Part shown: positions 42,319 through 52,294 of the stretch, in pieces | How positions within the stretch are numbered: position 1 is the first letter of the stretch | How the letters are laid out: each line of letters starts with the position of its first letter | From: Edaphosphingomonas laterariae | GTDB lineage: Bacteria; Pseudomonadota; Alphaproteobacteria; Sphingomonadales; Sphingomonadaceae | Assembly (NCBI RefSeq): GCF_900188165.1 | Contig: NZ_FZOS01000012.1 | Location: forward strand, 1-64,000 | DNA length: 64,000 nt | Direction of reading: 5' to 3' | Notes under the pieces: generated by a model | What the model was told of the DNA's origin: nothing | Database searches by the model: none | What the model saw: only the letters and a program-made list of their open reading frames with translations | Made by a program: the position numbers and the translations under genes

Positions 42319-42889
42319 GGCCGGCTGGTCCGAACTGAGGCAACTGCCGCTGAAAGCCGCCGTGGCGCTCGGCAGTCCGGGCCTCGGGCAGCCGCCCCGC
42401 CCGCACCAGCTCTGGAAGGCGTTCGGCATCGTCTTGCCGATCGGCCTCCTTGCCTGGTGGGCCTTGCCGCAGGTGACGATCGTGATGAGTCCCTCGGTCG
42501 ATGCTTATCTGATCCGCAAGGGGTCCGGCCCGATCGCGCGCGGCGATCTCGTCTCGTTCATGCTGTCGCACCCGCTCGCCGGGCCGGAGCCGGTCACCGT
42601 CACCAAATATGCGCTCTGCCTGCCCGGCGACCGCATCTCGATGATCGAGAAGCCCTCGATGATGACACCCGGAAAATGGGATGGCTGGTATTATTGCAAC
42701 GAACGACTGTTGGGGGTGAGCAAACCCTATGGGCGTGACGGGCAGGAACTGGAGCATTGGCAGCCCGATCACGGCCTGATTCTGCCAGGCACCATCTATG
42801 TCGGTTCCTCCCATGCCAGCGGCTTCGACAGTCGCTATTATGGCCCGGTCACGATCGAGCGCCTGCGCCGGATGGAGCGGCTGCTGTGA
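42290..42889 (+). CDS. S26 signal peptidase of the conjugation system (TraF/LepB-like)
   Basis: 199 residues; AAGGAGG lies six bases before this ATG (an ATG three bases earlier is possible). A membrane anchor (LWKAFGIVLPIGLLAWWALP) is followed by SPSVDAYLIRKG with the candidate nucleophile Ser, then TKYALCLPGDRI with the candidate general-base Lys, and GTIYVGSSHASGFDSRYYG at the end. Such S26 peptidases process the pilin. The pattern matches RP4 TraF-type peptidases. Distinguish it from the F-type TraF thioredoxin downstream. Confidence 0.88.
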   Translation: MLRLAYRAARAGWSELRQLPLKAAVALGSPGLGQPPRPHQLWKAFGIVLPIGLLAWWALPQVTIVMSPSVDAYLIRKGSGPIARGDLVSFMLSHPLAGPEPVTVTKYALCLPGDRISMIEKPSMMTPGKWDGWYYCNERLLGVSKPYGRDGQELEHWQPDHGLILPGTIYVGSSHASGFDSRYYGPVTIERLRRMERLL

Positions 42890-43761
42890 AGGCCCTGGTC
42901 ATCGGAATCGCCGCCGCGGCCATGCTGATCGCGCCGGCCGCGCAGGCGCAGAGCCGCGACGAGGCGCGCACCGGCTATTGGTGGTATCAGGCGCCGCCGA
43001 CAGCGGAAACGCCAGACGATCCCGACGCGCTGGAAAAGCCCCGGATACCGCCGATGGCGGAATTGGCGACCTGGACGCCGCCCAAGATCCGCAAGCTGAT
43101 CGAGCAGCAGCGCGACTATGCCGCAACCGTGCTCACCGTGGATGCGGTTGCCGACTTCTGGCGTTTGCAGGATTTTGCCCGGAGGAAGGCGCGCGCCTTC
43201 GCGGGCGTGACGCAGATCGCCATGCTCCAGCATCCCGAACTCAACGCCAAGTCCGCCAATCCGATGGTCGGCGAAGCGCGCGACCAGCTCTCCGCGCAGA
43301 AGGACCAGGTGCGCCGGCAATATCTGCGCGGCCGCGCCAATGAATATGCCCTCGTCATGTTCTCGCGCTCGACCTGCGGCTATTGCCGCGTCCAGTGGCC
43401 GATCGTGCAGCGCTTCCAGGAAGAGATGGGCTGGCAGGTGACGCTGATGGACATCGATCGCCGGCCAGAACTGGCGCAGCGGTTCGGGGTCGAGGTGACG
43501 CCGACGACGATGATCATCCGGCGGAACAGCCAGCAGCGCATGGTGATCGCGAGCGGGGTCGAAGCCTATCCCAACCTCATCCAGATGGCCTATCAGGCGG
43601 TGCGGCTGCTCGCCGGCGACATCCGCCCCGAGCAGTTCATGACCGGCGCGGGCGAAGAAGACGGGTTCTTCGACGCGCTTGCCAACGGCCCGGTATCGGC
43701 GACCGACCCGCGCGTGCTCGGCGGCGATCTCGTCGGCGCGAGTCTGGAGCCGCAGCGATGA
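42886..43761 (+). CDS. traF: TraF, thioredoxin-like pilus assembly protein
   Basis: 291 residues from a GTG overlapping the previous stop. A signal peptide (IGIAAAAMLIAPAAQAQ) leads into a mature protein with WYQAPPTAETP, a helical middle and the thioredoxin domain VMFSRSTCGYCRVQWPIVQR (CGYC near 163), then VEVTPTTMIIRRNS with the cis-Pro. Unlike F TraF, which lost the second Cys, this one keeps both and may be redox active. Length is somewhat above F TraF (247). Confidence 0.92.
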   Translation: MKALVIGIAAAAMLIAPAAQAQSRDEARTGYWWYQAPPTAETPDDPDALEKPRIPPMAELATWTPPKIRKLIEQQRDYAATVLTVDAVADFWRLQDFARRKARAFAGVTQIAMLQHPELNAKSANPMVGEARDQLSAQKDQVRRQYLRGRANEYALVMFSRSTCGYCRVQWPIVQRFQEEMGWQVTLMDIDRRPELAQRFGVEVTPTTMIIRRNSQQRMVIASGVEAYPNLIQMAYQAVRLLAGDIRPEQFMTGAGEEDGFFDALANGPVSATDPRVLGGDLVGASLEPQR

Positions 43762-44333
43762 GCAGCCGGGCCGCCCTCGCATTGCTCGCATCGATCGCGC
43801 TGGTCCCGGCGGCGTCAGCGCAGCCGGTCAGCCGCGAGCAGGCCATGCGCGCCGCCATCCATCCGGTTGCGACCGAGGCCGCGATGCGCGAATGGCTCGG
43901 CCGCGTGCCGGTGACGCGCGACTGGCCACCCGACTTCGCCGAGACGCTGACCGGACAGGCGCCGGCCTATATCGTCGAGATGAGCACGGCGCCCGGCTGC
44001 ATCCCCTGCGCCGATCTGTGGACCAAGCTCGGCGCGCTCGGCCGGCGCTATGGCTGGCAAGTCCGCACCATCGGCAGCCAGGAAGCTATGCTGCGCTCGG
44101 GGCGTCTGGGGCTGCCCTGGGTCGGCCATCCGGTCGCCTGGGTGCGCCCTGTGGCCGATCCGACCCGGATCGTTCCGATCGCGATCGGCACCGATCACGC
44201 GCCCAACCTTGCGCGGAATCTCTATCTTGCCGCCAAGATGCTGACCGGCGTGAAGCCCGCGGTCGGCGTGCGCGGCATGGCGAAGTTCACCGGGATCGTG
44301 GGTGCTTCCACGCGCCCTAATCCCAGCAAGTGA
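43758..44333 (+). CDS. Thioredoxin-like periplasmic protein (TrbB-like)
   Basis: 191 residues with a signal peptide (ALALLASIALVPAASAQ). APGCIPCADLWTKLGAL carries a CIPC motif near 80, and LPWVGHPVAWVRP follows. The motif suits a disulfide oxidoreductase helping to fold Cys-rich transfer proteins, as TrbB does in F. Overlap with TraF is four bases. Identity with TrbB is suggestive, not proven. Confidence 0.72.
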   Translation: MSSRAALALLASIALVPAASAQPVSREQAMRAAIHPVATEAAMREWLGRVPVTRDWPPDFAETLTGQAPAYIVEMSTAPGCIPCADLWTKLGALGRRYGWQVRTIGSQEAMLRSGRLGLPWVGHPVAWVRPVADPTRIVPIAIGTDHAPNLARNLYLAAKMLTGVKPAVGVRGMAKFTGIVGASTRPNPSK

Positions 44334-44388
44334 GGCAACTGAGCATGGCGGGCCAGTTCTTCGCATCGTCTCGAAAAGGAAGCCCGCC

Positions 44389-45810
44389 ATGGCGAAACTC
44401 TCCACGCGCCTGACCCTGCTCGCCGGCACGATAGCCTTCGCCGCGACCGCCGCCCCCGCCTCCGCGCAAAGCTGGGCGGAAAGCTGGTTTGACAATGTGA
44501 CCTATACCTCGCCCGGCAGCTTCGAGGATCAGACCCGCGGCTATGTGACCGCCGGCGGCATGTCGGGCCGGGTCGACGTTCATAACGACTATCTGATGAG
44601 CGTGACCCTTCCCAAGGTCCGCGCCGGATGCGGTGGCATCGACATGTTCCTGGGCGGCATGTCGTTTCTCGATCCCGACTATCTCGTCCAGAAGCTCGAA
44701 AGCATCCTGCAAGCCGCGCCCGCCGTGGCGTTTCAATACTTGCTCGAAACGCTCGATGAAAAAATGGGCAACATCATCTCCAAGATGGAAGCGGCGACCA
44801 ATTTCCTGAACTCGATCCAGGTCAACGACTGCCGCCTCGCCAACCGTATGGTCCAAATCGCCAAGGGCGACGACAATATGTCAGGGATCATCGAGGAGAT
44901 GACCGGCTACAAGTCGGTGCGTGAGGGTTTCTCGAAAAGCTATCAGCACAGCCGCGAGAAGATCCAGGCGAACCAGGGCAATCCGACGGAGGATTTGCGC
45001 GATGCGCTGGAGAACTGCCCAGCCGAAGTGACGGAGATCTTCAAGACGGGCTCGCTGCTCGCCCACGCCGCCGCCCGCGTCGGCGCGTCCGACTGGGCCG
45101 GCGTCATGCGTGCCCGTGTCGGTGACGTTTATATGCGCTGGGACCCGGCGGACAAGGTGCCGCTGTTCACCGCGATACCCGCCTGCGCGCGGCAGGATAC
45201 CGAGAGCGTCGACGATTTCCTGACCGGCAAGGTCCAGCGCCGCGCGATCGCCGTGCCGCCGACGGCCGCCGATTGCGCGGTCGATGGCAGCGGCAAAGGC
45301 GCGCTGGTTCTCGCCCGCGCCCGCATGGACTCGATCGCGACCAAGATCCGCAGCCGCTCGCCGCTGACGACCGAGGAGAAGCAGTTCGTCGCCAATGTCC
45401 GCACGCTCCCGGTCTATCGACTGCTCGAATGGGGCGTGCGCCAAGGCGTCGTCGACAGCGTGATCGGCGATACCGACGAGCTGGTCGCGCTGACGCTCGC
45501 CTATCAGATGCTCAACGATCTGACGCGGAGCATCGACTTCGCCGTGTCCAATGCCGAGCGCGGCGTCAGCGCAGCGGGCGCCAGCGATGCCGGCAATGCG
45601 AAGATGTGCCAGACACGCATCCTGTCGAAGGGTGTCGAGCAACTGCGTGAGCTGCGGGACGAGGTGCTGCGCCAGCGCGCGCAGATGCGTCAGTCCTATA
45701 TGGCGGCGCTGAGCCAGGCCAATCTCTCAGCCAACTATGCCGGCGTCGTTCGCCAGCGTGACCGCGACGCCCGCGATGCCGCCGGCGCGGCCGCCAACCG
45801 CAACCGCTGA
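44389..45810 (+). CDS. traH: TraH, pilus assembly protein
   Basis: 473 residues from MAKLSTRLTL, preceded by AAAGGAAGCCCG. A signal peptide (LLAGTIAFAATAAPASAQS) is followed by YTSPGSFEDQTRGYVTAGGM, then SVTLPKVRAGCGGIDMFLGG, a coiled-coil region and QTRILSKGVEQLRELRDEVL. This is the standard TraH layout and length (F: 458). It assists pilus retraction and assembly. A 55-bp gap separates it from the preceding gene, one of the few gaps in the operon. Confidence 0.94.
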   Translation: MAKLSTRLTLLAGTIAFAATAAPASAQSWAESWFDNVTYTSPGSFEDQTRGYVTAGGMSGRVDVHNDYLMSVTLPKVRAGCGGIDMFLGGMSFLDPDYLVQKLESILQAAPAVAFQYLLETLDEKMGNIISKMEAATNFLNSIQVNDCRLANRMVQIAKGDDNMSGIIEEMTGYKSVREGFSKSYQHSREKIQANQGNPTEDLRDALENCPAEVTEIFKTGSLLAHAAARVGASDWAGVMRARVGDVYMRWDPADKVPLFTAIPACARQDTESVDDFLTGKVQRRAIAVPPTAADCAVDGSGKGALVLARARMDSIATKIRSRSPLTTEEKQFVANVRTLPVYRLLEWGVRQGVVDSVIGDTDELVALTLAYQMLNDLTRSIDFAVSNAERGVSAAGASDAGNAKMCQTRILSKGVEQLRELRDEVLRQRAQMRQSYMAALSQANLSANYAGVVRQRDRDARDAAGAAANRNR

Positions 45811-45826
45811 CCCGGAGCCGAGCATC

Positions 45827-48800
45827 ATGATCCGTCTGCTGCGCAGCCTCCTTGCCCTGTTCGCCATCTTCGCCGCAACGCCCGCCATGGCGCTCGATAC
45901 GAGTTTCCACACCTATGACGGCTTCGCCGAGACGGTGGACGCCTTCCGGCTCGTGTCGATGATCTTCGGCGATCCCCGCTACGAGACGCTGGTGCTGATC
46001 GTCGCGGTGGTCGGGATCGGGCTCGGCGTTCTGCTGGCGACCGTGCGCGGTCAGGGCATGGGCCTTGTCGCCTTCGGCTTCCAGATGCTGATCGGCGTCG
46101 GCCTGTTCGTCGGCCTCGTCGCTACCACGGGCACGATCCACGTCTATGACAGGGTCCGCAACGCCTATCAGCCGGTCGGCGATGTCCCAAACCTCATCGT
46201 GCTGGTCGCGGGCGTCACCAACATGATGGAGCGCGCGCTGGCCGAGGTGATCGACGACAACACCACCGATCCCAACGCCAAGCTGGAGTTCGGCGCGGGC
46301 GGGCACTCGTTCGACCTGTTCCTCAACGCCGCATCCCCGCGCGGCCCGATGACCGACGTGTTCCTCGATTCCACGATTAAGGACTATGTCCGGCAATGCT
46401 ATCCCGTCGCGCGCGTCTCGCCGGCCTATGGTGTCGACGACGATCAACTCTTCCGCACCGCAACCGATCTACCCGCTGCCTTCGCAGCGATGGCGGGGCC
46501 GGCGACGTTCAGCACGGTGTTCACCTCGACCGACAAGGCCGGCACCACGGTAAGCTGCAACGAGGCATGGGAGCATATTGCGACGCGTCTTTCCGAGCCG
46601 GCGCTGTTCGACAGCTATGTCGCACAGGTCTGCACCCGCACCGGCTATGACATCTCGAACGCCGCGCAGCTTCAGCGCTGCCGCGCGAACATCGGCGAGA
46701 TGGGCCAGATGATGATGGACACGCCGCTCTCGCTTCAGCAGTTCCTCACCAATGTGATGCTTGGGAATACGGTCGGCGACGTCCTGTTCGAGGATAGCCC
46801 GGCGACCGCCGCCAGGGTCATGGCCAATCGCGCGGTCGTCTCATCGGGCCTCGCCACCATGTCCACCGCCAACGAATGGATGCCGACCATCCGCGCCACC
46901 GTGTTCGGGATCATGTTGTTCATGATGCCGGTGGCGCTCTTGTTCATCCTCACCCCGATCAACCTGCGGGTGGCGAGCTTCGCGCTGGGCCTGTTCGTGT
47001 TCGTCGCGCTGTGGGGCGTGATCGATGCCGGAATCTATCAGCTCACCTTGGGCCGTGCGACCGATGTGCTGGCCGAGATGCGTTCGAACAATGTCGCGGC
47101 GAATGCCTGGATGCTGGCGCCTTCGTCCGCGATGAAAGCGCTCGCCATCTTCGGGTCTTTCCGTACCGCCGCCGCCGGCCTCGCCGGCGCCTTCGTGTTC
47201 ACCGTGTTCCGGTTCAGCGGCAATGTGTTCACCGCCTTCACGCAGGGCGCGCTCGGCGTCCAGGGACAGGGCACCGCCGCCGCGGCGCCGCTCGCCACCC
47301 GCGAAGGCTATGCCGGTGCGCTCGAGGCGCAGGCGTCCGCCTCGGGCACGATGGCGCGCGCGGGCGCATCCTCGACCTTCGGAGATTTCGGGGAACGCTC
47401 GACCTTCGGCCAGAACCGGGCATTCGGTTCGGCAAGCCGCGTCCTTGGCGAGCATGGCGGCGGCGCGAGCGGCACGGCGGCCTTCAGCCTGGGCGGTCTC
47501 GACGCGGCCCGCGAGATGGGCGGGCTCTCACCCGCGCTCACCGGGCGCAGCCTGTCCGATCCCGCGACCGTCCGCGCCGTCCGCGACAATGCCGCGACGT
47601 CGGCGATCCATAACTTCGCGGAGAAGGATGCACTGCGGGCGCTTGGCACCGGCTATTTTGGTGAAGGCCAGTCCGGCGAGCGCGCCTTTGCCGCCTTCGC
47701 CCAGAAGATGGTCCAGTGGCGCGCGTTCGGCGATCAGCGCGCTTATGACATGATGCACTCGGGCGCGCAGCGGCACTTCGAGCGCGGCGGCTATGATGCG
47801 AAGGATGCGGCGCTCAAGGCCTCGACCGTGATCGCGCAGGCGTCAGCCGATCCGACCTTCGCCAAGCTGATCGCCAACACCTTCGATCAGGAGCAGATGC
47901 TGCGCAACGACCTGACCGGCGCGCAGGTCCAGGTTGGCGCGATGGAGGGTCGGCGGGATTTTGCAGGCGACAATGTCGCCGGGATCGAACGCCGCAATGT
48001 CGCGACCGAACAGGCCCACCGGACCGGCAATACCGAAGGCCAGCGCAACGCCGCTGCGATGCTCGGGATTCCGGTGCAGGAGATGTCGCGCCGCACCTCG
48101 TTCATCAACAGCCTGTCGGGCGAAGCGCGTTCGACGGCCATCTCCCAGCTCTCCCGCGCAACGGGCCGCAACGAGGCGCAGGTTCTTCGCGCCCTGGAAA
48201 CCTACAATGCCGCCGTGCAGGTCGGCACCGCCGACGGCGCCACCGCCGAAGCCGCGCGCGAGGGCACCAGCGTCTATGGCCGCACCCGCGAGGCAGCCGG
48301 ATACGACTTCGCGGAACGGTCGGGCAAGCTCGACGCACAGCGCGAGGTCGGGCACGACGGCACGCGCTCGGCCGCGCGGATCGGCGAGCAACGGCGCCAG
48401 GCGGACAATGCCGGCTTTGCCGAGGGTGCGGCCGCGGCGGGCATGTCGGTGCGCCAGGCGGCGCGGCTCGACAGCTTTATCCGGACATTGAGCCAAGGCG
48501 TGGGCAACCAGACCGACATGGCCGAGGGCGGCGCGGCCGGGATCGCCGATCGTGCGCGCAACGAGCGGCTCGGCCGGATCGTCGAGAATGAGCGACTGAC
48601 GCGCATGCAGGGCCTTCTGAAAGAGCATGGGGTCGACATGTCGAAGCGCGAGATCGCCATGGCGCAGAACGGCGATCTCAGTCTCAACCTCTCCCCGGAG
48701 ACAGCCGCGCAGATGTGGCGCGGCGGTCTCATCAACGAAAGCCAACTTGGCGCGATCGCCAATGGCGGGCGTGCGAGGTTTAGTTTTGCGGACAATGACG

Positions 48801-49597
48801 TGCTGGTCTCCAGCTCGGTCGGGTTCCAGCAATCCGCGCGCAATGACACCAGCACCCGGTTCGAGGCCGGTAAACAGGCCGGCCCCGACACGATCGAGCA
48901 TTTCCTCAGCGGCGGCCCCGAAGGACAGGCGATGATGCAGAACTGGCTAAAGGGCGGATTCGAGATGGACCGGCACGGCAACTGGCGGCTCAACCCGCAG
49001 GTGGCCGACACGCTCCAGCGTGATGTCCAGGCTATCATCGGACAGACCGGTTGGCAGCGGTCCCTATCACGATCCGCGCAGGACCAAGTGACGATAGGGA
49101 CCAAAGTCGGGGGAGAGATCGGCGGCACGATTGGCGTCTCGGAATCAGAGGTGTCGAGCGGACGAGGTCAGGCCACAGGCAGGGGGCAGCAAGCAGATCG
49201 CGGCTCAATTCACCAAAAAGGCAGATCTACATCGGGAAGAGCTGGTGGCAGCCTGGGGTTCACCAGCCAAGACGTCGGTATCAGCAATGAAACCGCACAG
49301 TCTTCACTGGATATCGTCAATTACGATGTGAGAAACGCCATTGCCGCTTCCGAACGCGCGGCGGCGCGCTCCAGCGATCCGGCAGCAACCTTCTCTCGCG
49401 AGCTTTCGAACCGGATCCTTGGGCCTGATGGCATGCGCAATCGCTACCTGGGCGATGCCGATTCCGGACGCGCGACGTTCGATGTCACCGGACCGTTGAC
49501 GTCCATCGAACAAAATTCGGTCCTGAAGAGTGGACGCTTCTCCACCGACATCGATGGCAGTCCAGGCGACGGAGACAGCAGTTTCAAGAAACGCTAA
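45827..49597 (+). CDS. traG: TraG, mating-pair stabilisation protein
   Basis: 1256 residues. The N-terminus has a signal or membrane helix (LLRSLLALFAIFAATPAMAL) and several more (VLIVAVVGIGLGVLLATV, FGIMLFMMPVALLFILTP, VASFALGLFVFVALWG), consistent with the pilus-assembly domain. The long C-terminal half is hydrophilic and Ala/Arg/Glu rich, with weak repeats and a Ser/Gly-rich part near 1100-1160. F TraG also mediates entry exclusion through its C-terminal part. The protein is longer than F TraG (938). The stop overlaps the converging gene by four bases. Confidence 0.93.
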   Translation: MIRLLRSLLALFAIFAATPAMALDTSFHTYDGFAETVDAFRLVSMIFGDPRYETLVLIVAVVGIGLGVLLATVRGQGMGLVAFGFQMLIGVGLFVGLVATTGTIHVYDRVRNAYQPVGDVPNLIVLVAGVTNMMERALAEVIDDNTTDPNAKLEFGAGGHSFDLFLNAASPRGPMTDVFLDSTIKDYVRQCYPVARVSPAYGVDDDQLFRTATDLPAAFAAMAGPATFSTVFTSTDKAGTTVSCNEAWEHIATRLSEPALFDSYVAQVCTRTGYDISNAAQLQRCRANIGEMGQMMMDTPLSLQQFLTNVMLGNTVGDVLFEDSPATAARVMANRAVVSSGLATMSTANEWMPTIRATVFGIMLFMMPVALLFILTPINLRVASFALGLFVFVALWGVIDAGIYQLTLGRATDVLAEMRSNNVAANAWMLAPSSAMKALAIFGSFRTAAAGLAGAFVFTVFRFSGNVFTAFTQGALGVQGQGTAAAAPLATREGYAGALEAQASASGTMARAGASSTFGDFGERSTFGQNRAFGSASRVLGEHGGGASGTAAFSLGGLDAAREMGGLSPALTGRSLSDPATVRAVRDNAATSAIHNFAEKDALRALGTGYFGEGQSGERAFAAFAQKMVQWRAFGDQRAYDMMHSGAQRHFERGGYDAKDAALKASTVIAQASADPTFAKLIANTFDQEQMLRNDLTGAQVQVGAMEGRRDFAGDNVAGIERRNVATEQAHRTGNTEGQRNAAAMLGIPVQEMSRRTSFINSLSGEARSTAISQLSRATGRNEAQVLRALETYNAAVQVGTADGATAEAAREGTSVYGRTREAAGYDFAERSGKLDAQREVGHDGTRSAARIGEQRRQADNAGFAEGAAAAGMSVRQAARLDSFIRTLSQGVGNQTDMAEGGAAGIADRARNERLGRIVENERLTRMQGLLKEHGVDMSKREIAMAQNGDLSLNLSPETAAQMWRGGLINESQLGAIANGGRARFSFADNDVLVSSSVGFQQSARNDTSTRFEAGKQAGPDTIEHFLSGGPEGQAMMQNWLKGGFEMDRHGNWRLNPQVADTLQRDVQAIIGQTGWQRSLSRSAQDQVTIGTKVGGEIGGTIGVSESEVSSGRGQATGRGQQADRGSIHQKGRSTSGRAGGSLGFTSQDVGISNETAQSSLDIVNYDVRNAIAASERAAARSSDPAATFSRELSNRILGPDGMRNRYLGDADSGRATFDVTGPLTSIEQNSVLKSGRFSTDIDGSPGDGDSSFKKR

Positions 49598-50052
49598 AGT
49601 CGGCGGCCGGGGTGTTGAAGACTTAGTGGGTTCCCGACGTATAGGCCTCCGGACCGAGGATCGTGAATGTCAAAAGCAGCGCTAAGGTTTTCCATTCCCC
49701 GCTCATGCTCCTCCCATAGGTCGGCGATCGCGGCTGCGGTCTCATTGGAAAGCGAGCCACTATCGCTCTGCGTATGGAACGCCGCAAGCAAGCTCTGCGC
49801 GTATCCTACTCCGAGAACCATGAGCGCGGTCACCGGAAAGAACACGATGTTCAGAAAACCAGCCGCTGCACTTTCGTAGAACCCCGCCAGCGGTTCGGCC
49901 ACGGAGGCTGCCGCCATACCCGCCCACCAGAGCGGGATCGCGGCCCACCAGAGCTTCGCATACCAGGGCCGCCAGAGCCAATCGGATGCAAGCGGCCGAG
50001 CTGCCGAAGCCCGGTCAAACGGTTCTTTTCGCGTGCCGAATACTTTGTCCAC
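49594..50052 (-). CDS. Hypothetical membrane protein converging on TraG
   Basis: 152 residues with two hydrophobic segments (LWWAAIPLWWAGMAAASVA near 33-51 and GFLNIVFFPVTALMVLGVGY near 64-84). It lies where F carries the entry-exclusion gene traS, but on the opposite strand, and no similarity to TraS can be claimed by eye. The stop codons of this gene and traG overlap in opposite directions. The next 255 bp upstream are AT-rich with no gene. Confidence 0.55.
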   Translation of the reverse strand: MDKVFGTRKEPFDRASAARPLASDWLWRPWYAKLWWAAIPLWWAGMAAASVAEPLAGFYESAAAGFLNIVFFPVTALMVLGVGYAQSLLAAFHTQSDSGSLSNETAAAIADLWEEHERGMENLSAAFDIHDPRSGGLYVGNPLSLQHPGRRL

Positions 50053-50307
50053 GACAGGTTTCCTTCGACTTGGAGCTTAGCATATCCGACGATCGAACAA
50101 AACACCAATTGGTAGCCATTGATATTCTAAATCAAGTGTTTACCTGCACGTTCTTATAATCAACATTCGACATTTGTTTACGACTATTCCGCAGCGAGCC
50201 GGGCAAGCGCCAGATCAGGCGAGACATGCTTGCCGATTCCAGCAGCCATCGCAAATTGCTCATAGCGTCATGTTCGGAACGACAATCCGGGCGTAGGCAG
50301 GCCGTCG

Positions 50308-50757
50308 TCAACTAGTCGCCGTCCAAGGCTGTTCGGCGGCGGTGACAAGTGTTTGGGCAAATGGGACCGTGTCGTCCATCAATATGTCCTCAAGGTGCGA
50401 GGAGCGTTTGGGGACAAGGGAGAAACCGGGGAGCATCGCAAACGCCTTCACCAGATGCGGGATCGGTCGTCCCTCGCCGATCGCTTTGAGGACCAGGATT
50501 GCATCGTTGATGTTCTCGGCCGTGCAGGATCGCAGGATGGCGATTTCCTCGTCTTCGGTGGCGTCATCGTCCATCGGGTTGGACTTTTTTTCGCTGCTGG
50601 CGCCAAGCACATCGATTGCAAGTTCAAGGTAGAAAATCGGCTCGAACTGCCTGATCTCGACCAGGAACGAGATAGCATCGCCGACAAGATCCACTGCGAC
50701 GGCTTTAAGAAACCGTGGCCCATCCATTTCATCGCTCTGTTTAGGTAGGTGGATCAT
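50308..50757 (-). CDS. Hypothetical protein
   Basis: 149 residues from MIHLPKQSDEM with GGAGG four bases upstream; the longer frame is not supported. It is helix-rich (VDLVGDAISFLVEIRQFEPI, then MLPGFSLVPKRSSHLEDILM) and acidic, with DDDATEDEEIA near 72. I recognise no family. It belongs to the minus-strand block between the traG region and the relaxase. Confidence 0.5.
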   Translation of the reverse strand: MIHLPKQSDEMDGPRFLKAVAVDLVGDAISFLVEIRQFEPIFYLELAIDVLGASSEKKSNPMDDDATEDEEIAILRSCTAENINDAILVLKAIGEGRPIPHLVKAFAMLPGFSLVPKRSSHLEDILMDDTVPFAQTLVTAAEQPWTATS

Positions 50758-50839
50758 CCCGCCTCCGCGCGTCCGCATGTCTACGAGCGCCGCTGATCGC
50801 GCCGGTGCATTGGCACGCGGCGCATCGATTGCGTCTGCC

Positions 50840-51700
50840 CTATAGAATAGACACTTCGGCGCGTGTTTTTGGCAATGGTGAAAGGATCGCCTGCTCAAGC
50901 CATGAGATGAAGGCCCCATCGGCCCAGTTCGCCGCTCCGACGACATAGTCCGCGGGGGACAGGCCCGACAGTTGCGTGTCTTCGCAGTTGCGCGCGATCG
51001 CAAGGCTCAGTTCACGGATGATCGCCCCGTCTCGTTCAATCACGAGTTCGATATCGTGGCCCGGTGTCTGGGACGATGGCGCGATCGCGCGCTTGATCGT
51101 GCAGTCCACGCCGTGCGCGTCGAGCGCGCCCTGAAGACCGATCAGCCCGCACAGGACGTCTCTTTCCAGCTCCGAGAATACCGGCACGAACCGGCGACCG
51201 TCCAGGATAGGCTGCGCAAAACCGCGGACCGCCTGCGCTTTGCCGTTCGCCAGCAGCCGGCATGCCACCAGCACGAGATAGGGACCCGAGATCCCCTCCT
51301 CCAGGTCGATCGATTCGGCTACGCGGAACGGCATGCGGTGCGGGCCATAAACAAGCGGCGTCCGCACACTTGTCGCATAGATGGCGAGAAACCCAGGCAG
51401 AAACTTGCCCACCCGCCCTGTCGTATCGCGCAGACGGGCGGCAACCGCGCCGCGCCGATATTCGCCGGCATGATCCCAGAAGTGATCGGCGAGCGGCACG
51501 TCCGCAGCAAGCTGAAACGAAGATGCACCGGCGACAAGTTGTCCGAAGGCGTCGGCGGGCGACGGATCCGGCTGGATCGACGGGGACACGATGACGTTGC
51601 TGCCGCCCGCGACCATCACCGCATGGAGCAGCTCCGGCAATGCCGTTTCCAGCGGCGCCTTGACGTCGCCGGAAAGCAGCATTGACGCAGGGGTGGTCAT
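50840..51700 (-). CDS. Hypothetical protein
   Basis: 286 residues with a mixed alpha/beta pattern: AVMVAGGSNVIVSPSIQPD, FLAIYATSVRTPLVYGPHR and YLVLVACRLLANGKAQAVRG. These suggest a compact domain, but no catalytic signature is recognised. Codon use is like that of the neighbours. It is about 70 bp upstream of the 50308-50757 gene on the same strand, so the two are probably co-transcribed. Confidence 0.55.
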   Translation of the reverse strand: MTTPASMLLSGDVKAPLETALPELLHAVMVAGGSNVIVSPSIQPDPSPADAFGQLVAGASSFQLAADVPLADHFWDHAGEYRRGAVAARLRDTTGRVGKFLPGFLAIYATSVRTPLVYGPHRMPFRVAESIDLEEGISGPYLVLVACRLLANGKAQAVRGFAQPILDGRRFVPVFSELERDVLCGLIGLQGALDAHGVDCTIKRAIAPSSQTPGHDIELVIERDGAIIRELSLAIARNCEDTQLSGLSPADYVVGAANWADGAFISWLEQAILSPLPKTRAEVSIL

Positions 51701-51769
51701 GGACAGATCCTTTCAACCTCACGTTTCGCATGGCTATTCGGCAGCCAGGTTACACCGCCGCATCAAGGC

Positions 51770-52294
51770 CTACCGTTCTGCACCCCGGCCGCTGCGGCTC
51801 GCGAAGGCGTTGGCGCCGAACTGTTTGCGCATATGCGTTGCCACCTTTGCCGCATAAGCGCGCTGACGCCAGCCGGTCGGACTGTGGTAGATCCCGACAG
51901 CCTTCCAGTAGTCACCGGACGCCTGCAAGCCCGACAGGAATATCCGGCGCGCGGCTTGCGCGTTGAAGCAGGCGTCATAGCGCAGCCAATGGCGCACCTG
52001 ATGGTCGGGCTGCTCAACCAGGCGGGCGATGCGCGGCACCCACCAGCTATTGATCTGAAGCGGACCCAGGTCATGCGTGCCGTTGGTGTTGGCGACCTCA
52101 GCGCCCAGCCATCCGGCTTCCTGTCGACGCAGGCCCCAGAGCGTCTTTTCGAGCCAGGCGTGACCCTTGGAGGCCTCGCGAATGCAGCGGCCGATCTCGG
52201 CCTCGTCTGCGCGCGATCCCCTGGCCGATGCAGTGGCGGGCACCGAGACGAGGAGTGTGGCCAGCGCTGCGGCGATGATGGGAATCGTCCTCAT
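51770..52294 (-). CDS. Lytic transglycosylase
   Basis: 174 residues with a signal peptide (IIAAALATLLVSVPATASA). The transglycosylase fold shows ETLWGLRRQEAGWLG-type sequence (catalytic Glu in WGLRRQEAGW near 56), NGTHDLGPLQINSWWVPRIA and KAVGIYHSPTGWRQ. Such enzymes cut peptidoglycan to let the T4SS channel through (like VirB1 or F orf169). The start overlaps the Mrr-like gene by four bases (ATGA), so they are co-translated. Confidence 0.9.
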   Translation of the reverse strand: MRTIPIIAAALATLLVSVPATASARGSRADEAEIGRCIREASKGHAWLEKTLWGLRRQEAGWLGAEVANTNGTHDLGPLQINSWWVPRIARLVEQPDHQVRHWLRYDACFNAQAARRIFLSGLQASGDYWKAVGIYHSPTGWRQRAYAAKVATHMRKQFGANAFASRSGRGAER